A DNA stretch of 39,985 nt from Nitrospirota bacterium (GTDB lineage Bacteria; Nitrospirota; Nitrospiria; Nitrospirales; Nitrospiraceae). Shown here piece after piece: positions 8,277-15,328 of the stretch. Made by a program: the position numbers and the translations under genes. The stretch lies in NCBI GenBank assembly GCA_004296885.1, contig SCVN01000009.1, forward strand, positions 1 through 39,985, read 5' to 3'. Within the stretch, counting starts at the first letter, position 1. Each line of letters starts with the position of its first letter. A model generated the notes under the pieces. That model did not search any database, was not told the DNA's origin, and saw nothing but the letters and a program-made list of their open reading frames with translations.

Positions 8277-10943
8277 CTAGGCCGAGATGAGCCGGGCCGC
8301 CAAGGCCCGCTCCTCCTCGTCGGTGCGCACCTCTCCGTTCAGCCTGGCATCCAGAAGCCGTTGCAGGATCTGCCTGTACCGGGGGCCGGGCTTCAGGCCC
8401 AGCGCCTTCAGGTCCGCCCCGGTCAAGGCCGGCTTGGTCCGCCGGTCGACGGCAAGAAAGGCGACCACGAGTCGTTTCACGGATTCCGTCTTGGCCTTCG
8501 CCAGCACCAGCAGCAGCGTTTCATCGGACAGGCCGACAAGCAGATGGTAGGCCTGCGCCGGGCCGGGTGCGGGCCGTGCGGCCAGCCGTCGGAGGATGCC
8601 ATTGGCGGTGAAGCATCCGGCCCTCACGGTCTGCGCGACCGACGCCGGCACCGCAAGGCGCGCCAGGGTGTCCTCCACCGCCCGCGCGGGGAGCGGCTCC
8701 AGCAAGGCCATGAGATAGACCACCCAGGGCTTGGCCGCCGGGCCCTCCGGCCAATCCAGCGCGGCGATCTTGTACCAGTCCAGCGCATCCTCCACCGCCT
8801 GCACCAGCGAAGCCAGCCGGGACGACCACGTCAGACGCGGGTGAATGAAGCGGAGCAAGTCCAGGTCGGCCAGACGCCGCAACCCCGGTTGCGGCTTCAG
8901 TTCGGACAGCAGCAGCCGCAATTCCTCCAGCAGCCGGTGCCCCGACAGCCGATGGAACAGGTCCATCTTCACGGCGCCCTTGATCAGTGCCAGGGTTTCC
9001 TTCCCCAGGCGGAACCCGAACCGATGTTCGAAGCGGATGGCCCGGAATACGCGGGTCGGGTCCTCCACGAAACTCAGGCTATGGAGAACGCGGATTGCGC
9101 GTTCGTGCAGGTCCCGCTGCCCCCCGTAGAAATCCACCAGCTCCCCGAACAAGCGCTGGTTCAGCCTGATGGCCAGGGTATTGATCGTGAAATCCCGCCG
9201 ATAGAGGTCCTTCTTGATCGAACCCTGCTCCACGGTCGGGAGCGCGGTCGGATACTCGTAGTACTCCGTCCTGGCCGTGGCCACGTCCACTTTCATGCCG
9301 TTCGGCAGCATGACGAGCGCGGTGCCGAACCGGTCGTGCACCTTGACGCGAGCTCCCTCCTGCTTCGCCAGCGCACGGGCGAAGGCGATCCCATCCCCTT
9401 CGATCACCAGGTCCAGATCCAGATTCTCGATGCCCAGCAACAGGTCCCGGACAAAACCACCGACCGTATAGACCGACAGACCCAACCGGTCGGCCAGCCG
9501 CCCGGCCTCTTCCAACAGCGTATAGAGCCGCCTGTTGAGTCGCTCCCGCAGCAAGGACCGGACGTTCCGACGGCGGGTGTACTGAGACGGGCCCGGCTCT
9601 TCCTGTCCCTTGGCCCTTGCCCTGGCCGCCGCGAGGACATCGTCGTGCAAGGCCCTAAGCAGGTCGGTCCTGGTGATCACGCCCACGACTTTGGCGGATG
9701 CGGCAGGCCCCCTCACCACCGGCACGAACCGCTGGTTGCGCTCGATCATCTGCTGTTCGATCTCATGAAACGGCGTTTCCGGGGCGGCCCGATACTGCTC
9801 CGTCTGGACGAACTCGCGGACCGGCGACTTGGCCAACCCGTGGAACAACGCCTTCTGGACGATCTCCCGCGTCATCAGTCCCCGGAATCGCTCCCGCGCA
9901 TCCAGCACCGGCAAGACATTGACGCCGTATTTGGTCATCAGCCCTTCGACGTCCAGCACAGTCGCCTCTTCGCCGGCGGCTTTCACCGGCTTGGTCATCA
10001 CGTCCTGCGCGAGCAAGGTCGGACGGAACCGTTCGGCCAGCAACTGCGTCAGCCGCTCCCGAATCTCGACGAGCGTCCGCCCTTTCACACTCGCCGCCGC
10101 CGCCTCGGCATGCCCGCCGCCGCCGAATTCTTCCAGGATCCGTCCGACGTCGATCTCCGGCCTCCGGCTCCGTCCGATGATCTCGACCTTCTCCTCCATC
10201 GCCACGGCCGCCAAGACCGCATCGAACCCCTCCATCTCGGCCAGCTTATGCACCACTTCGGCCAGGTCGCCGCGATAGCGGTCGAAGGTGCTCGTGGACA
10301 GGAACACCTTCCGTCCCTCCACATAATGGGTCTCCCCGTGCTGCAGCAAATCGTTCAGGATGGCGATCTGATCCGGATCGAGGTGCCGGCGCAGGGTGTC
10401 GGATACGAGGTTCAGGTCCGCGCCGGCCCGCAGCACGAACGCAGCCGCATCGAGATCGCGGGGAGTCGTGGACGCATAGGCCAGGGAGCCGGTTTCCTCG
10501 TAGAGCCCGATCGCCAGCACCGTGGCCTCGAAGGGACTGATGGAGAGCCTCTGGGCGTGGAGCTGCTCGATCAGGATCGTGGTGGTCGCCCCGACGGCCT
10601 CCACCACCGACAGGTCGGGGCGGAGCGGCGGCGTCTCATCCGAGGAAGCAGCCGGGTGGTGGTCGTACACATGGATCGAGACACCCGGCCGGCTGCAGAG
10701 GTCTTTGAACGGGCCAAGGCGCGACGGTTCGTGCGTATCCACGAGGATGAGTCTGGTGATTTGGCTGCAGTCCACGTCCTTCAGCCGGGCAACCCCGAGG
10801 TCGTGGACGGCCAGAAAGCTGCGGACCGTCTCCTGCGCGCCAGCCGGCAGAGCCAACGTCGCGCCGGGATAGAGCTTCCGCGCGGCCACCATGGAAGCCA
10901 GGCCGTCGAAATCGGCGTTGAGGTGGGTGGTGATGAGCTCCAT
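8277..10943 (-). CDS. DHH phosphoesterase-CBS-tRNA nucleotidyltransferase fusion
   Basis: An 888-residue three-part protein. Residues 1-300 are a DHH/DHHA1 phosphoesterase with HLNADFD (His7, Asp11, Asp13), the DHH triad at 94-96 and GGGGH at 274-278. Residues about 310-435 hold two CBS repeats (AQDVMTKPV, REFVQTEQY). Residues about 465-888 are a class II poly(A)/CCA-type nucleotidyltransferase with VGGFVRD (494-500), the catalytic carboxylates Asp509 and Asp511, RRDFTIN (582-588) and EDPTRVFRAIRFEHR (627-641). Known relatives with this order are annotated as A-adding or CCA-adding enzymes. The likely role is tRNA 3'-end maturation or repair; the DHH part may hydrolyse a nucleotide or RNA phosphoester and the CBS pair may sense adenylates. 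All catalytic residues named are present. It is monocistronic with its own promoter. Confidence 0.9.
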   Translation of the reverse strand: MELITTHLNADFDGLASMVAARKLYPGATLALPAGAQETVRSFLAVHDLGVARLKDVDCSQITRLILVDTHEPSRLGPFKDLCSRPGVSIHVYDHHPAASSDETPPLRPDLSVVEAVGATTTILIEQLHAQRLSISPFEATVLAIGLYEETGSLAYASTTPRDLDAAAFVLRAGADLNLVSDTLRRHLDPDQIAILNDLLQHGETHYVEGRKVFLSTSTFDRYRGDLAEVVHKLAEMEGFDAVLAAVAMEEKVEIIGRSRRPEIDVGRILEEFGGGGHAEAAAASVKGRTLVEIRERLTQLLAERFRPTLLAQDVMTKPVKAAGEEATVLDVEGLMTKYGVNVLPVLDARERFRGLMTREIVQKALFHGLAKSPVREFVQTEQYRAAPETPFHEIEQQMIERNQRFVPVVRGPAASAKVVGVITRTDLLRALHDDVLAAARARAKGQEEPGPSQYTRRRNVRSLLRERLNRRLYTLLEEAGRLADRLGLSVYTVGGFVRDLLLGIENLDLDLVIEGDGIAFARALAKQEGARVKVHDRFGTALVMLPNGMKVDVATARTEYYEYPTALPTVEQGSIKKDLYRRDFTINTLAIRLNQRLFGELVDFYGGQRDLHERAIRVLHSLSFVEDPTRVFRAIRFEHRFGFRLGKETLALIKGAVKMDLFHRLSGHRLLEELRLLLSELKPQPGLRRLADLDLLRFIHPRLTWSSRLASLVQAVEDALDWYKIAALDWPEGPAAKPWVVYLMALLEPLPARAVEDTLARLAVPASVAQTVRAGCFTANGILRRLAARPAPGPAQAYHLLVGLSDETLLLVLAKAKTESVKRLVVAFLAVDRRTKPALTGADLKALGLKPGPRYRQILQRLLDARLNGEVRTDEEERALAARLISA

Positions 10944-10949
10944 CGGCCC

Positions 10950-10979
10950 ATTCTAGCAGGATTGGCGCAGAGGGTTAAA
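10950..10979 (-). promoter_or_regulatory. Predicted leaderless-type promoter of the DHH-CBS fusion gene
   Basis: Minus strand: TTTAAC (10979-10974), 18-nt spacer, TAGAAT (10955-10950), then 6 nt to ATG 10943. No Shine-Dalgarno sequence is present. The rest of 10980-11166 holds no gene that I can recognise. Confidence 0.45.
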
Positions 10980-11166
10980 CCGAACCACCGGGACATCCAT
11001 CGAAGCGCGGCCGATACTGCATGCGATGGAGCATTTGAGGAAAGCCCGCACGCTGCCGGCAATCGACTGCCCCCACGGATCACCACCAAACGGCCAGGCG
11101 AGAGGATTGGCCGGACGACTTCGGGCCGGCGAACGAACAAAACGAGAGCACCGTTACGCCGAGCGG

Positions 11167-11919
11167 TCAGGGAGACTTTCTGAACAGGATGTCTCCGTAG
11201 TAGGCGACGGCATTTTCTTTTGTATTGTCGCTGTCGGTCATAATGGCCACGCCGGAGACCATGGGCGGTTCTTCGCCGAACACACGCTTGTAGTCCTCCA
11301 GCAGGTTCCGCTCTTCGGTGACCCAGGTGTTGAGCCGTTCCACCCCACTCTCCGTCACGACCATCTTGACCCGGTCCGTGTAGGGATTGGGCACGATCGT
11401 GCCCCTTGGAGCTTTACTTTCCCAGATATAATTGATTGCCCCGAGGGGGGGATACTCGCCGTAGAACAGCCGAACCGTTTCGTACTTGGCCTTCTCCAGA
11501 AGCCCGATCTTGCTCGCGTCATATTCGAAAGTGATGTAGATGCGGGCCGGGTAATCATCCCCTTCCTTCTTCGACACGTCGCCGTTCTTGTAGATATTGG
11601 CCACTTTCCAGCGCCACTGGATGACCGGATAGTCCTTGAGGTTGATCCTGATCTCCCTCGTCAGCCCGGAGGAGGAAGCCTCGCTCACCGCCTTGACGAC
11701 GACGGACCCGCCGTCCTTCACCAGGCTGTAGCTGGTATGCCGTTCGATCTTCTTGAAGGTCAGGGGCTTCCAGTCGGCCGGCGGGCCCTTGCCCTCCGCT
11801 TCAGCCGAGAACTTCCCGACCTCCAGCACCGAAACCGGTTCGGCCAACAGGCCAAGCGGGACAAACAGCGCGGCGACGCCCGCCGCCCAAGCCACAGGTC
11901 TCGACGCTCGTTGCCTCAC
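11167..11919 (-). CDS. DUF3047 family exported protein
   Basis: A 250-residue protein with an N-terminal signal peptide (about 1-26, ending PLGLLAEP), so probably periplasmic. The mature part matches the DUF3047 family pattern: DWKPLTFKKIERHTSYSL, an IQWRWKVANIY core strand, YPARIYITFEYD, IWESKAP and a C-terminal VAIMTDSDNT segment. The family has no established biochemical function. The GTG start at 11919 is supported by TGGAG seven nucleotides upstream. It begins 10 nt after the stop codon of the FAD oxidoreductase, so it is the third gene of the TVP38-oxidoreductase-DUF3047 operon and falls under the ECF-type promoter at 14353-14378. A role in envelope stress is an inference from that context only. 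Confidence 0.82.
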   Translation of the reverse strand: MRQRASRPVAWAAGVAALFVPLGLLAEPVSVLEVGKFSAEAEGKGPPADWKPLTFKKIERHTSYSLVKDGGSVVVKAVSEASSSGLTREIRINLKDYPVIQWRWKVANIYKNGDVSKKEGDDYPARIYITFEYDASKIGLLEKAKYETVRLFYGEYPPLGAINYIWESKAPRGTIVPNPYTDRVKMVVTESGVERLNTWVTEERNLLEDYKRVFGEEPPMVSGVAIMTDSDNTKENAVAYYGDILFRKSP

Positions 11920-11929
11920 CGCCGCTCCA

Positions 11930-13483
11930 CTACCGACGCATCCAGGCGAAGAGCTTGGCCAGAAATGCCTTCTTGCCCTGCGTAAACGTGGTCTTGCGCC
12001 AGGCGTTCGCCACCTTCTTGACCACCTCGCCCTGGGTCGGATAGGGATGGATCGTGCGGCAGATCGTGCCCAAGCCCTTGCCGGCCTTCATCACGACCGA
12101 GAACTCGGTGATTAGATCGCCCGCACGCGCTGCGACGATGGTCGCGCCGAGGATCTGGTCGGTCCCTTTCCGGACGTGGACCCGCGCGAAGCCTTCCTCC
12201 TCTCCGTCCAGGATGGCCCGGTCCACCTCGTCCAGCTTGAACGTAAACGTCTCCACCTCCAGCCCATTGGCCTTGGCGTCCTTTTCATACAGGCCCACGT
12301 GGGCGACTTCCGGCTCCGTGAACGTCGCCCAGGGCATGACCAACGACTCGGCGCTGGCATAGCCCAGCCCGAAGGGATGAGGGAACAGGGCGTTCTGAAT
12401 CACGATCTGCGCCATCGCGTCGGCGGCATGCGTAAACTTGTACCGGGAGCAGACGTCGCCGGCGGCGAAAATGCGCGGGTTGCTCGTCTGCAACCGGTCG
12501 TTCACGATCACGCCGCCCTTGTCGAACTGCACGCCGACGGTGTCCAAACCAAGCCCCTCCACATTCGGCGTCCGGCCGACCCCGACCAGAATTTCGTCCA
12601 CGATCACGTCATAGCGTTGCCCGTGCGAGTCCACCGTCAACCGCTTCCCGCCCTCGGTCTTGGCGACGGTCAGGTCTTTCCCGCAGCAGAGCAGCTTGAC
12701 CCCGTCGCGCACCAAAGACGCCTGGACGATCTCCGCCGCGTCCCGGTCTTCGTTCGGCAGGATGCCGTGCTGCGCCTCGACGAGATGCACTCGGCTGCCG
12801 AACCGGGCAAAGGCTTGCGCCAGTTCGCAGCCGATCGGACCGGCCCCGATGACCGCCAGGCGTGCCGGGAGATCGGTCAGCGTAAAGACCGTTTCGTTCG
12901 TGAGATACCCGGCCTCCTGCAAGCCGGGCACGGACGGGGCGGAGGCGCGGGCCCCGGTGCAGATCGCCGCCTTGACGAAGCGCAGGGCCCGGTTGCCGGC
13001 AGGCCCTTCGACCGTCATCGTATCCGGTCCGGCAAAACGGGCATTACCGACATAAACATCCACGCCCAGAGACTTGTAGCGGTGCGCCGAGTCATTGTGG
13101 CTGATGCGGGCCCGCAGTTGGCGCATGCGGGCCATGGCCGCGGCAAAGTCGTACTTCACGCCGGCCGGAATGTGCACGCCGAATTCGTCCGCACGCTTGA
13201 CATCGGCCCAGGCCCGCGCGGCCCGGATCACCCCCTTGGAGGGTACGCAGCCGACGTTGAGGCAATCCCCGCCCATGAGGTGCTTCTCGATCAAGGCCAC
13301 CTTGGCGCCGACCGCCGCCGCAATCACCGCCGTCACCAGACCGGCCGTGCCGGCGCCGATCACAACAAGGTTGTACCGATCGGCCGGCTCTGGGTTCACC
13401 CAATCGGGCGGATGGACGTTCTTGACCAGGGCCCGGTTGTGCTCGTCGTCCGGAAGCACCGTGACGGTTTCGTGTGGGCTCAC
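11930..13483 (-). CDS. FAD-dependent pyridine nucleotide-disulfide oxidoreductase, MerA/Lpd-like
   Basis: A 517-residue flavoprotein of the dihydrolipoamide dehydrogenase/mercuric reductase family. It shows the FAD fold VVIGAGTAGL (about 40-50), the redox pair Cys74/Cys79 in GGDCLNVGCVPSKG, an NAD(P) fold at AVIGAGPIGCELAQAF, the second FAD motif IFAAGDVCS and the C-terminal His in IHPYPTQGE. The MerA-specific C-terminal Cys-Cys pair and N-terminal heavy-metal domain are absent, so mercuric reductase activity is not supported; reduction of another disulfide or thiol is more likely. A 35-residue N-terminal extension precedes the fold. The GTG start at 13483 has GAGGAG nine nucleotides upstream. 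It lies 35 nt after the TVP38-like gene, a pairing seen in other bacteria. Confidence 0.87.
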   Translation of the reverse strand: MSPHETVTVLPDDEHNRALVKNVHPPDWVNPEPADRYNLVVIGAGTAGLVTAVIAAAVGAKVALIEKHLMGGDCLNVGCVPSKGVIRAARAWADVKRADEFGVHIPAGVKYDFAAAMARMRQLRARISHNDSAHRYKSLGVDVYVGNARFAGPDTMTVEGPAGNRALRFVKAAICTGARASAPSVPGLQEAGYLTNETVFTLTDLPARLAVIGAGPIGCELAQAFARFGSRVHLVEAQHGILPNEDRDAAEIVQASLVRDGVKLLCCGKDLTVAKTEGGKRLTVDSHGQRYDVIVDEILVGVGRTPNVEGLGLDTVGVQFDKGGVIVNDRLQTSNPRIFAAGDVCSRYKFTHAADAMAQIVIQNALFPHPFGLGYASAESLVMPWATFTEPEVAHVGLYEKDAKANGLEVETFTFKLDEVDRAILDGEEEGFARVHVRKGTDQILGATIVAARAGDLITEFSVVMKAGKGLGTICRTIHPYPTQGEVVKKVANAWRKTTFTQGKKAFLAKLFAWMRR

Positions 13484-13518
13484 GGAGCAATTCTCCTCAT
13501 CAGGCAGGACCGGCGCGG

Positions 13519-14265
13519 TCACCCTGACTTCTTGGTCGCAAATTTCTGATAGAGCGTCGGCACCAAGGCCAGCAAGCCCAGGAGCGTAAAGGCCATCAAT
13601 ACGTTGGGCGAGGCGATCTCCCGCAATGTATTGATCGTCCCCAGCTGCCGGCCCGCATAGGCATAGACAAAACTGCCGGGGATGATGCCGACGGCCGTCG
13701 CCGTGACATAGGTGCTCAGTCTGACTTTGGTCAGGCCGGACAAGGCATTCACGATAAAAAACGGGGCGATCGGAATAAGCCGGATCGTGATCAAATAACT
13801 GAAGGCATTCTTCCCAAATCCTTCCTGGAAAGGCCCCACCCACCCGCCGAACTTGGCCTCCACCCAGTCCCGCAGCAGATAGCGGGAGGCCAGGAACGCG
13901 ATGGTTGCGCCGCTCGTGGCCCCCAAGTTGACGTACACCGTCCCCACCACGCTGCCGAAGAGGAGGCCTCCGGCCAAGGTGAAAAACACCGCCCCCGGAA
14001 GGGAGGCGGAGACCAGCAGGCAGTAGGAGCCGATGAAGATGGCGACGGATGCGAGGTAATGCTCTTCCGTAAACAGCAACAGGCGATCGCGATTGGCTTT
14101 GAGCGACTCGAGGGAAAGGTACCGGCCCAGGTCGAAATAGAAGAACCCGCCGATGGCCGCGGCAAGCAGCAGGGCGATCACCAGTTTCCCCTTGCTGAAC
14201 GAGCCGGCCTCGGCGATCCTGTCGACGGATGGTTGCATCAGGACCTCTCCCTCGATTCGTATCAT
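13519..14265 (-). CDS. TVP38/TMEM64 (DedA-like) membrane protein
   Basis: A 248-residue integral inner-membrane protein. Hydrophobic segments lie at about 27-45, 70-115 and in the C-terminal third. The family core is clear: SLPGAVFFTLAGGLLFG, then GATIAFLASRYLLRDWVEA, then LIPIAPFFIVNALSG and VGIIPGSFVYAYAGRQLG, all characteristic of TVP38/TMEM64 (VTT domain) proteins, which are linked to lipid or membrane homeostasis. ATG 14265 is preferred because GGAGGAGAGG precedes it at ideal spacing; the frame is open further upstream, and ATG 14238 is an alternative with its own purine-rich site. It is the first gene of the operon with the FAD oxidoreductase and DUF3047 protein, read from the ECF-type promoter at 14353-14378. 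Confidence 0.87.
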   Translation of the reverse strand: MIRIEGEVLMQPSVDRIAEAGSFSKGKLVIALLLAAAIGGFFYFDLGRYLSLESLKANRDRLLLFTEEHYLASVAIFIGSYCLLVSASLPGAVFFTLAGGLLFGSVVGTVYVNLGATSGATIAFLASRYLLRDWVEAKFGGWVGPFQEGFGKNAFSYLITIRLIPIAPFFIVNALSGLTKVRLSTYVTATAVGIIPGSFVYAYAGRQLGTINTLREIASPNVLMAFTLLGLLALVPTLYQKFATKKSG

Positions 14266-14352
14266 GGCGACCTCTCCTCCCCCTGTCAATGAGCCGATCG
14301 CTCCGCCGGTTTTCGCCATCCGGCCCTGTCGCACAGACGGTCTCGCCTAAGA

Positions 14353-14378
14353 GTCGCGCTCGGTCGCGCATCCTTACA
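14353..14378 (-). promoter_or_regulatory. ECF-sigma type promoter of the TVP38-oxidoreductase operon
   Basis: Minus strand: TGTAAG (14378-14373), 16 nt, CGAC (14356-14353). The same two boxes with the same 16-nt spacing occur upstream of the debranching enzyme/sigma operon and of msrA. The predicted leader to ATG 14265 is about 80 nt. Confidence 0.6.
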
Positions 14379-14423
14379 GGGCTGCGACAAGAAAAAAGGA
14401 CGGATTTCCGGGAAAGAGGGTAG

Positions 14424-14720
14424 CTACGTCCGGTCCCGGATGGCGCGTCTGATACGCTCGCGGGCTTCCGGGGAGAGGCCGGGACTGTCGGGAGAAGGCC
14501 CGCCTTCGGTCAGCGTATCGGGTCGGCTGCGGACCGCCCGCCGTAAGAAGGCGATTTGCCGAAGGTAGCGCCGGCACCACACGCAGATCAGAAGGTGGAA
14601 CCGGACGGCCAGCCGTTGCCCGAACGGGAGCGACCGATCCAGCGCGTCGGACCCCAACCTGGTTACTTCCCGGCAGGACGGCAGGCGCGCAGCCAGATAT
14701 CGTGTGAATGCGTCGGACAT
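14424..14720 (-). CDS. ZAS-type anti-sigma factor
   Basis: A 98-residue cytosolic protein encoded 11 nt after the ECF sigma factor stop codon. Residues 16-49 carry a Cys plus the HxxxCxxC signature (Cys16; His42, Cys46 and Cys49 in FHLLICVWC), the zinc-binding anti-sigma fold found in ChrR, RsrA and the neisserial MseR type. The helix after the motif (RRYLRQIAFLRRAVR) is basic and amphipathic and would contact sigma regions 2 and 4. By family knowledge, oxidation of the zinc thiolates releases the sigma factor. No membrane segment is present, so this is the soluble class. ATG 14720 (MSDAFTRYLA) is chosen over the longer frame starting at 14771 because that would overlap the sigma gene by 40 nt. 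Confidence 0.8.
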   Translation of the reverse strand: MSDAFTRYLAARLPSCREVTRLGSDALDRSLPFGQRLAVRFHLLICVWCRRYLRQIAFLRRAVRSRPDTLTEGGPSPDSPGLSPEARERIRRAIRDRT

Positions 14721-14731
14721 GGTCAACCTGC

Positions 14732-15328
14732 TCACGCCGGAGCGTCGGTGAAATGGTGCAGCTCCAGACACCGTCGCAGATGCCGGCGAGCCCGGTGCAG
14801 CAGCACCCAGAGATTGGCCTGACTGATCTTCAGCGCTTCACAGACCTCGTCTGCGCTCAACTCGTCCACTTCCCGCAACGAAAAGACCCGGGCCATCTTC
14901 GGCGGTAGTTCGCCGAGGCAATGCGTGAGCACATCCCAGAATTGCTTCCGCTCCAGTTCCAGGCTGGGACTGTCCGGCCAAGCCCTGGGAGCCCTCCCAT
15001 CCAACTTCCAATGGCCCTGCTCGTCGAAGTCGCCCGCCTGATCCTGATCGAACCCCGCCCGATCGAGGTCCTCGGTCGGAGTCTCCCGGACCGTCTTCCG
15101 GAACTGGTCCACAATCTTATGTTTCATGATCCCGATCAGCCAACTCCGCTCGGAGGACTGGCCGGCAAAGCGCCCGCGGGCCTTGAGCGCCGCCAGGAAG
15201 GTTTCCTGGACGATCTCTTCCGCCAATGTCTTGTCGCGGACCCGGAGGAGGGCGCAGCGAAAGAGGTAATCGCCGTGCCGGTCCGGCCAGGTTTCCGGAT
15301 CGGAGAGAACCCGCTCGGCCCCCGTCAC
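14732..15328 (-). CDS. ECF RNA polymerase sigma factor, TIGR02943-like
   Basis: A 198-residue extracytoplasmic-function sigma factor. Region 2 (about 15-80) includes DYLFRCALLRVRDKTLAEEI, VQETFLAALKARGRF and SWLIGIMKHKIVDQFRK. A variable linker (81-125) is followed by region 4 (about 128-187) with LPPKMARVFSLREVDELSADE and the helix-turn-helix EALKISQANLWVLLHRARR. Length and motifs fit the TIGR02943-type group. The GTG start at 15328 overlaps the debranching enzyme stop as GTGA (4 nt) and has AGGAGGG seven to eight nucleotides upstream, which implies translational coupling. A ZAS anti-sigma gene follows. The likely targets are promoters with TGTAAG-N16-CGAC, one of which drives this operon, giving autoregulation (inference). 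Confidence 0.92.
   Translation of the reverse strand: MTGAERVLSDPETWPDRHGDYLFRCALLRVRDKTLAEEIVQETFLAALKARGRFAGQSSERSWLIGIMKHKIVDQFRKTVRETPTEDLDRAGFDQDQAGDFDEQGHWKLDGRAPRAWPDSPSLELERKQFWDVLTHCLGELPPKMARVFSLREVDELSADEVCEALKISQANLWVLLHRARRHLRRCLELHHFTDAPA

Noticed and set aside
8208-11183. A 991-codon plus-strand open frame
   Set aside because: It runs antisense to the DHH-CBS-nucleotidyltransferase gene, whose motifs are unmistakable; long antisense frames are expected at this GC content.
11930-13483. Naming the oxidoreductase merA
   Set aside because: The C-terminal Cys pair and the heavy-metal-associated domain are missing.
11930-14371. A single 813-codon frame that would fuse extra sequence to the FAD oxidoreductase
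   Set aside because: Its first 290 or so codons overlap the TVP38 gene in another frame and look random; GTG 13483 has a good ribosome site.
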